The position numbers and the translations under genes were made by a program. This document shows, piece after piece, positions 60,305 to 64,000 of a stretch of DNA of 64,000 nucleotides. Location of the stretch: NCBI RefSeq assembly GCF_900156065.1, contig NZ_FTNF01000003.1:1-64000 (forward strand). Direction: 5' to 3'. This stretch comes from Micromonospora avicenniae. GTDB lineage: Bacteria > Actinomycetota > Actinomycetes > Mycobacteriales > Micromonosporaceae. Every line of letters starts with the position of its first letter. Position 1 is the stretch's first letter. Below the pieces are notes generated by a model. That model worked only from the letters and a program-made list of their open reading frames with translations, was not told the origin of the DNA and ran no database searches.

Positions 60305-60823
60305 TTAGAACGGGGGCTCCTCATCAAAAGATCCGCCGCCCGAACCGGAACGCGAGGGGGCGGGCGCAGCCGAAGCCCAGGGGTCGTCGAAGTTGCCTCC
60401 GCCGCCCTGGCTACCACCGCCACCACCGCCGCCGAAGCCGCCGCCACTGCCGCCGGAGCGGGCCATCTTCTGCACCTTCGCCGTGGCGTAGCGCAGCGAC
60501 GGGCCGATCTCGTCGACCTCGAGCTCGATGACGGTGCGCTTCTCACCCTCGCGGGTCTCGTAGGACCGCTGCCGCAGCCGGCCGGACACGATCACTCGGG
60601 CGCCCCGCTGGAGCGACTCGGCGACGTGCTCGGCGGCTTGACGCCAGACGGTGCACGCGAGGAACAACGGCTCGCCGTCCTTCCACTCGCCGGACGCCCG
60701 ATCCATGAACCGGGGCGTCGAGGCGACGCGGAACTTGGCGACCGCAGCCCCGGAGGGGGTGAACCGCAACTCGGGGTCATCGGTCAGGTTGCCGATGACC
60801 GTGATGGTGGTGTCTCCTGCCAT
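60305..60823 (-). CDS. ssb: Single-stranded DNA-binding protein
   Basis: A 172-residue SSB. The OB fold runs from [21 protein letters not shown] to [17 protein letters not shown] Gly-rich linker with [12 protein letters not shown] follows, and the acidic tip ends DEEPPF, the partner-docking tail. The OB fold has [16 protein letters not shown] as usual in actinobacteria. ATG 60823 follows GAGGAG by eight bases; longer starts are not needed. It lies between rpsF and rpsR. Confidence 0.97.
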   Translation of the reverse strand: MAGDTTITVIGNLTDDPELRFTPSGAAVAKFRVASTPRFMDRASGEWKDGEPLFLACTVWRQAAEHVAESLQRGARVIVSGRLRQRSYETREGEKRTVIELEVDEIGPSLRYATAKVQKMARSGGSGGGFGGGGGGGSQGGGGNFDDPWASAAPAPSRSGSGGGSFDEEPPF

Positions 60824-60921
60824 GACCATCTCCTCGCGCACTCATCGTCTCGTCGTACAGGCTCTCAGAGCCGTACGACAGCGTGGATGAGGCTGATCCG
60901 GGCGAACCGGGTTGGATACGC

Positions 60922-61212
60922 TCAGCGCATTTCCGGCCGGATGACCTTGGTGCGCAGCACAGACTCGTTGAGTCGCAGCTGACGGTCCAGCTCGGCCACC
61001 GCCGCAGGCGTCGCCTGCAGGTCGATGACGGCGTAGATGCCCTCGGCCTTCTTGTTGATCTCGTACGCGAGGCGCCGGCGGCCCCACACGTCGGTCTTCT
61101 CCACCGAGCCACCCGCGGTCCGGATCACGTTCAGGTACGTGTCGAGCGACGGGGCGACGGTGCGCTCCTCGAGGCTGGGGTCGAGGATCACCATGATCTC
61201 GTAATGACGCAA
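60922..61212 (-). CDS. rpsF: 30S ribosomal protein S6, TTG start
   Basis: A 96-residue S6. [20 protein letters not shown] and [21 protein letters not shown] are diagnostic. S6 pairs with S18 on the 30S platform. The start codon is TTG 61212, ten bases after AGGAGG; no ATG or GTG gives a full N-terminus. It heads the rpsF-ssb-rpsR-rplI operon. Promoter elements lie in the 728-base gap upstream. Confidence 0.95.
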   Translation of the reverse strand: MRHYEIMVILDPSLEERTVAPSLDTYLNVIRTAGGSVEKTDVWGRRRLAYEINKKAEGIYAVIDLQATPAAVAELDRQLRLNESVLRTKVIRPEMR

Positions 61213-61449
61213 GACGTGCTCACCTCCTGTGGGCTAAGCGGCCACGGTCCTTCCGTGGCAGGAGGTCGTGCGTCGTGGACCGCTCCGGGATCGGGGGAAC
61301 CCGCCCGGACGCGGACAACCGGACCAGGATACCCGGTCCGGACGATCAAGCCCGGGGTGGTGGTACGGCCGTCGAGCCGCATGTTCCCCACCCGGCCCGG
61401 CCGACCGGCGTCGCCCGGCGGCGGCCGGGTCCCGCCGGGCGGAACGGCG

Positions 61450-61490
61450 ACGGGGCCCGCGCCGAGCACCAGGCTGGCAGCGGGCCCCGT
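61450..61490. terminator. Possible hairpin in the rpsF/nfo gap
   Basis: ACGGGGCCCGC (61450-61460) pairs perfectly with 61480-61490 around a 19-base loop. No gene ends here, so a terminator role is doubtful; it may shape an rpsF leader. Confidence 0.35.
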
Positions 61491-61927
61491 CAACGAGGCC
61501 GCGGGGCGTCCCGTCCGCATTCCTTGGGTGGGACCTGGGGAGGAACGACCACACCGATGAGGTTGGACCGGAGACGCCCCGCGGAGCTTTATCGTGTTGT
61601 TACCTGACGATACAACGGCTCTCGTCACTTGTTGGGGGTATTGGCACAATTTTCGGCGGATTTCCGATGCTTCCGTCTTGTCGCCCGGTCTGGGCAGCTC
61701 GGGGCGAACCCCCGCCACGCCGGGCCGCATGACGAGGGAGCCCCGCACCAGGGATGGCAGGTCGTCGTCCGTCGCGGTTCGAGCCTCCACCGGCGGTGAG
61801 CCGACGGGCCAGGGCGGCGGGAATCGCAACCTTCCTTCCCACCTCATCAACGACCGCGGAACCCTCGGGTGACGACGCGAGGCACCGACTTGCTCCCGCC
61901 GTGATTCCCCGCGTCGGACGCTCGACG

Positions 61928-61933
61928 TAGGCT
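61928..61933 (+). promoter_or_regulatory. TAGGCT -10 box of nfo-like gene (leaderless)
   Basis: TAGGCT ends seven bases before ATG 61941 with no ribosome site between. Confidence 0.55.
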
Positions 61934-61940
61934 CGCCTGC

Positions 61941-62732
61941 ATGCGTATCGGAGCCCACGTCGATTCGACCGACCCGCTCGCGGAGGCGTCCACCCGAGAA
62001 GCCGACGCCGTGCAGTTCTTCCTCTCCGACCCGCAGGGATGGAAGGCCCCGAAGTCCCGGGAGGACGCCGAACGGCTGCGCAGCGCCGAGGTCGACATCT
62101 ACGTGCACGCGCCGTACGTCATCAACGTGGCGACCCTCAACAACCGGATCCGGATTCCCAGCCGCAAGCTGCTGCTCGCCCACGCCACCGCGGCCGCCGA
62201 CGTCGGCGCGAAGGGGCTCGTCGTACACGGTGGGCACGTCAACTCCGGTGACGACCTGGCGGTCGGCTTCGACAACTGGCGCAAGACCTTCGCGTACGCG
62301 GCGGAGTCGGGCGGGTTCAAGGTGCCGGTACTGATCGAGAACACGGCCGGTGGCGAGAACGCCTGCGCGCGCCGACTCGACGCGCTCGCCCGGCTCTGGG
62401 ACGCCGTCGCTGACTACGAGGTGGGCTTCTGCCTGGACACCTGCCACGCGCACGCCGGCGGTGAGGAGCTGTTGGGCCTGGTCGACCGGGTCAAGGCGAT
62501 CACCGGACGGATCGACCTGATACACGCCAACAACTCCAAGGGGAGCTTCGACTCCGGCCAGGACCGGCACGACAACCTCGGGGGCGGCACGATCGACCCC
62601 GACCTCCTAGTGGCGGTGATCCGGGCGGCCGGAGCGCCGGTGGTCGTGGAGACTCCCGGCGGTGCGGCCGGCCAGGCCGAGGACATCGCCTTCCTTCGTG
62701 AGCAGCTCGGGACGGAGCGCCCTGCGGCATGA
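61941..62732 (+). CDS. nfo: Deoxyribonuclease IV (endonuclease IV) family
   Basis: A 263-residue AP endonuclease family 2 TIM barrel. MRIGAHVD starts strand 1; YVHAPYVINVA, GLVVHGGHV, IENTAGG, FCLDTCHAHAGG and LIHANNSKGSFDSGQDRHDNLG supply the zinc-binding His, Glu and Asp set. It nicks 5' of abasic sites in base excision repair. It is a little shorter than E. coli Nfo (about 285). The stop overlaps the next start as ATGA. Confidence 0.93.
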   Translation: MRIGAHVDSTDPLAEASTREADAVQFFLSDPQGWKAPKSREDAERLRSAEVDIYVHAPYVINVATLNNRIRIPSRKLLLAHATAAADVGAKGLVVHGGHVNSGDDLAVGFDNWRKTFAYAAESGGFKVPVLIENTAGGENACARRLDALARLWDAVADYEVGFCLDTCHAHAGGEELLGLVDRVKAITGRIDLIHANNSKGSFDSGQDRHDNLGGGTIDPDLLVAVIRAAGAPVVVETPGGAAGQAEDIAFLREQLGTERPAA

Positions 62733-64000
62733 CGACCGGACAGTCGGAAACCGGTGGCGTGCCCGCGCCGCCCGGCGACAGCCAACGACCCACGAGCGGC
62801 GCCGCGCCGCGCCCGGCCGGCGATGCCGGAACGGGCAACGGCCGCACGGGCGCGGCCGACAACGGGGACGGGACCGCGCGGAGAACCGACGGGGCGGCCG
62901 CGACGACCGCGGGTGGGCCGGGGGCTGCCGCGGCCGAGCCCACCACCACCAGCGCCGAGCCCACCGCCAGCGGCTCGGCCGCCGATGCCCCCGGGGCCGG
63001 TAGGAACGGCGTGGCAACCGTCGGCGAGGCCGACGCGGACCACGGAACCGCCGCGAACGGCAAGGCCACGGCCGACCGGGCCGACGCACTCGGCAGTGCC
63101 GACGGGACTGGCACGCCCGGCAAGGCCGGCGCCGAGGGGAAGACCGGCACGAAATCCGACTCCGGTGTTGGCGGCGAGGCGGGCGACCGACCGGCGGACC
63201 AGGCCACCGCCACGGAGGCGGACAAGAAGGCGGGCGAGACGGCCGAGGAGGCCAAGGACCCGTGGAGCTCCTTCGGGCCCGCTCCTGAGGCGGTGCCGAG
63301 CCGACCGCGCCGGGTGGTGCGCGCAGTCGGACGTTTCCTGATCCACGAGTGGACGCTGGCGACGCTCGGGGCGCTGGCCCTCGCGGTGCTGATGACGTGG
63401 CCGACGCTGCGCTACCCGCTCTACACGATGCCGCAGGACACCTGGGATCCGAGCCTGCAGGCCTGGCAGATGGCCTGGTCCGGGCACATCCTGCTGGCCG
63501 ACCCGGCCCAGCTGTGGCAGTCCAACAGTTTCTTCCCGGAGCTGTGGAGCTTCGCGTTCTCCGACACGCTGCTCGGCTATGCCCCGGCGGGCATGATCGG
63601 CACCGGCCCCGAGGCCGCCGTCCTCCGCTACAACATCATGTTCGTGCTGGCGCACGCGCTCGCCACGTTCGGGGCGTACGCGCTGGCGCGGCAGCTCGGC
63701 TCGGGGCGTACGGGTGCGGCGGTGGCCGGGGTGGCCTACGCGTACGCTCCCTGGCTGCTGTCCCAGGCCGGCCACCTGCACGTGCTCTCCAACGGCGGCA
63801 TTCCGCTGGCGCTCGCCATGCTGGCCCGGGGGCACGGCTGGTCGCTCCGGCACGGTTACCGGCCCGAGCGACGACACGACGGCTGGGTCTACGTCGGCTG
63901 GCTCGTGGCGGCCTGGCAGCTGAGCCTCGGCTTCGGCATCGGGCTGCCGTTCGCGTACTTCCTCGGCGCCACGGTGCTCGTCACCGCGGTCATCTGGTAC
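62729..64000 (+). CDS. Large multi-pass membrane protein, N-terminal part (truncated by window)
   Basis: 424 codons are open from ATG 62729 to the window end. Residues 1-190 are low-complexity Ala/Gly/Thr/Asp with many GTA and GDA-like units. The fold then starts at SRPRRVVRAVGRFLIHEWTLATLGALALAV, continued by YPLYTMPQDTWDPSLQAWQMAWSGH, an acidic loop that resembles GT-C glycosyltransferases with a first-loop Asp. FAFSDTLLGYAPAGMIGTGPEAAVLRYNI and further helices follow. It is coupled to nfo by ATGA. The protein's function is inferred weakly; the C-terminus is missing. Confidence 0.65.
   Translation, partial: MTTGQSETGGVPAPPGDSQRPTSGAAPRPAGDAGTGNGRTGAADNGDGTARRTDGAAATTAGGPGAAAAEPTTTSAEPTASGSAADAPGAGRNGVATVGEADADHGTAANGKATADRADALGSADGTGTPGKAGAEGKTGTKSDSGVGGEAGDRPADQATATEADKKAGETAEEAKDPWSSFGPAPEAVPSRPRRVVRAVGRFLIHEWTLATLGALALAVLMTWPTLRYPLYTMPQDTWDPSLQAWQMAWSGHILLADPAQLWQSNSFFPELWSFAFSDTLLGYAPAGMIGTGPEAAVLRYNIMFVLAHALATFGAYALARQLGSGRTGAAVAGVAYAYAPWLLSQAGHLHVLSNGGIPLALAMLARGHGWSLRHGYRPERRHDGWVYVGWLVAAWQLSLGFGIGLPFAYFLGATVLVTAVIWY

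Larger units (their letters stand above)
61213..61940. other. 728-base non-coding region upstream of rpsF and nfo
   Basis: No gene is convincing here. It should hold the rpsF promoter on the minus strand and the nfo promoter on the plus strand. It has a GC-rich hairpin (61450-61490), a second inverted pair CCGCGGGGCGTC (61499-61510 with 61573-61584), and a less GC-rich patch (61588-61680) that includes TTATCGTGTTGTTACC. Several arginine/proline-rich open frames are composition artefacts. Confidence 0.5.

Noticed and set aside
62750..63290. Intergenic low-complexity stretch after nfo.
   Set aside because: It stays open in the frame that becomes a membrane protein, so it is a disordered N-terminus.
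1..64000. CRISPR arrays, tRNA or rRNA genes, and natural-product gene cluster.
   Set aside because: No regular spaced repeats, no tRNA arms or rRNA motifs, and no PKS, NRPS, terpene or lanthipeptide core genes were found by reading.

Overview
The window is very GC-rich chromosomal DNA from an actinomycete, most likely a Micromonospora-type member of the Micromonosporaceae. The reasons are strong G/C preference at third codon positions, many GTG starts, a bacterial proteasome activator, actinobacterial families (DUF5926, DUF4192, AIM24, YbjN-type chaperone, mycothiol-dependent MDMPI-type protein, LppU-like), the rpsF-ssb-rpsR-rplI/dnaB neighbourhood, and gene starts that sit 6-8 bases after a TANNNT box. 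The genus is an inference from overall character; no database search was possible. It reads mainly as core and lineage-core chromosome. Acquired DNA is limited to a transposase fragment at the left edge and two inteins in dnaB.

Layout. 1-4.4 kb: transposase remnant, three tandem LytR-CpsA-Psr (LCP) cell-wall ligase genes and a rhodanese. 4.4-8.2 kb: glycerophosphodiesterase, an orphan histidine kinase, an anti-sigma-type ATPase and a DUF5926 protein. 8.2-15 kb: arginine deiminase (-), NERD-like, PAS-like, ACT-like and lipoprotein genes, pheA, then AIM24, zinc metallopeptidase and OsmC genes (-). 15-22.6 kb: membrane protein, GNAT, two overlapping HAD phosphatases, bpa, alpha/beta hydrolase, amino-acid binding lipoprotein, and a divergent ddaH/Lrp pair. 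22.6-26.9 kb: secreted beta-propeller protein, quinone oxidoreductase-like enzyme, and a YbjN-type protein with a proteasome-docking-like C-terminus.

27-47 kb carries most of a molybdenum-cofactor pathway in three blocks: mobA-DUF6457 divergent from fdhD; moaA-moaD; and the operon moaC-mog-moeA-moaE. Between them lie DUF4192, fructosamine kinase, metallophosphoesterase, a PHP/EndoQ-UvrD fusion, prepilin peptidase, EamA transporter, LppU-like protein, an AAA ATPase, GNAT, DoxX and a GT87-type mannosyltransferase. An 866-base non-coding stretch then precedes a membrane GGDEF-EAL protein, followed by a second GT87-like protein, a phosphoribosyltransferase, a zinc-ribbon protein and an MDMPI-type protein.

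53.6-61.2 kb is the replication/ribosome neighbourhood: dnaB interrupted by two inteins of different mechanistic class, a DnaA-box-rich gap, a membrane protein, and rpsF-ssb-rpsR-rplI. The right end has an endonuclease IV-like gene overlapping a large membrane protein cut by the window edge. No tRNA, rRNA, CRISPR array or intact insertion sequence was seen. The most striking observations are the two-class intein DnaB, the HbYX-like tail on the YbjN protein, the EndoQ-UvrD fusion, the ACG start of the third LCP gene, and the recurrent leaderless start architecture.
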